Assembly: GCA_002367255.1 (NCBI GenBank) | Contig: DFBD01000109.1 | Span: 6,480 to 12,218, forward strand | DNA from: Rhodobacterales bacterium UBA3089 | GTDB taxonomy: Bacteria > Pseudomonadota > Alphaproteobacteria > Rhodobacterales > Rhodobacteraceae | Direction: 5' to 3' | DNA: 5,739 nt | Shown: one piece after another, positions 5,555-5,739 of the stretch | How positions within the stretch are numbered: position 1 is the stretch's first letter | Layout of the letters: each line of letters opens with the position of its first letter | The notes under the pieces: generated by a model | The model's database searches: none | What the model was told of the DNA's origin: nothing | Seen by the model: the letters and a program-made list of their open reading frames with translations, nothing else | Program-made: the position numbers and the translations under genes

Positions 5555-5624
5555 TGCGGGTAGCAGGCCCCTACTACCCGCAAATACACCCCTACTACCC
5601 GCAAGCCGTACTCAACTACCCGCA
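5555..5624. repeat. Iteron cluster D: one direct and three inverted copies at 21-bp period
   Basis: One direct copy (5555-5563) and inverted copies at 5574-5582, 5595-5603 and 5616-5624. The inverted copies are exactly 21 bp apart, two helical turns, placing them on the same face of the DNA. The first two share a longer identical block, CCCCTACTACCCGCAA (5568-5583 and 5589-5604). The direct copy and the first inverted copy also form a 10-bp hairpin with a 10-base loop. The direct copy is the only one not followed by T after TGCGGGTAG. Confidence 0.9.
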
Positions 5625-5640
5625 AACATCGCGATAGAAC

Positions 5641-5657
5641 CGCCCAAACACCGGGCG
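5641..5657. other. GC hairpin just past the iteron array
   Basis: CGCCC (5641-5645) pairs with GGGCG (5653-5657) around a 7-base loop. No T-run follows. The remaining sequence to 5739 holds no ORF or repeat I can support; ACGCAA (5670-5675) and TTGCGT (5712-5717) are a weak inverted pair 36 bases apart. Confidence 0.25.
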
Positions 5658-5739
5658 CGAGCATTCATCACGCAATAATATTTCACAGTTATCCCGTCAA
5701 GCGTAATAATCTTGCGTACACCCTTTGAGATGTGTCACG

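Larger units (their letters stand above)
5269..5630. other. Candidate replication origin: two-orientation iteron array with AT-rich spacers
   Basis: Thirteen perfect copies of TGCGGGTAG lie here (seven on +, six on -), and none was seen elsewhere in the window. They flank two AT-rich gaps: 5328-5363 and 5394-5465, the latter with a T10 tract (5419-5428) and a 16-base A/T-only run (5448-5463) suited to strand opening. The array is directly attached to the gene for a primase-helicase. Iterons plus adjacent initiator gene is the known plan of P4, SaPI and iteron plasmids. That this is the origin here is inference. Confidence 0.6.

Noticed and set aside
5269..5624. CRISPR array
   Set aside because: Units are only 9-12 bp, occur in both orientations and have irregular or no spacers; no cas-like gene.
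5548..5635. 29-codon plus-strand ORF with repeated YYPQ units
   Set aside because: The repeats arise because the 21-bp iteron period is a multiple of three; the AAGGG upstream is only two bases from the ATG. More likely a by-product of the array.

Overview
The window looks like part of a bacterial accessory element (plasmid, phage satellite or integrated element), not a core chromosomal region. It holds one very large replication protein, four small unrecognised ORFs packed head to tail upstream, and a dense array of short repeats directly downstream. Base composition is moderate. Start signals are ordinary bacterial ones (strong AAGGAG before the large gene, TAATG and ATGA overlaps between small genes). 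The large protein resembles replication proteins I associate with proteobacterial, probably alphaproteobacterial, mobile elements. That host assignment is inference only.

Layout, left to right. 1-207: 3' part or whole of a small ORF, open to the window edge. 207-524: a 105-residue ORF sharing the TAATG with it. 525-638: a non-coding gap with two hairpins, the second terminator-like, then a Shine-Dalgarno that serves an 8-codon mini-ORF. 639-1037 and 1034-1327: two ORFs coupled by ATGA. 1328-1716: a 389-base non-coding stretch with a run of small hairpins and a strong ribosome binding site at its end. 1717-5277: a 1186-residue protein with, in order, an archaeo-eukaryotic-type (AEP) primase domain, a CHC2-like zinc finger, an acidic/basic linker, and an SF3-like AAA+ helicase domain. 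5269-5624: thirteen copies of TGCGGGTAG in both orientations, starting inside the last codons of the primase-helicase gene. 5625-5739: no gene seen.

How the parts fit. A multidomain primase-helicase next to a two-orientation iteron array with AT-rich spacers is the arrangement of a self-contained replicon, comparable in logic to phage P4 (alpha protein plus repeats in ori/crr) or SaPI Rep plus ori. The likely model is that the 1186-residue protein binds TGCGGGTAG iterons, melts the AT-rich DNA at about 5394-5464, unwinds and primes. The small upstream ORFs have no recognised role. A second layer not explained by genes is a recurrent type of small hairpin, with a 5-7 bp GC-rich stem and a C(GTNA)G loop, seven times across coding and non-coding DNA.
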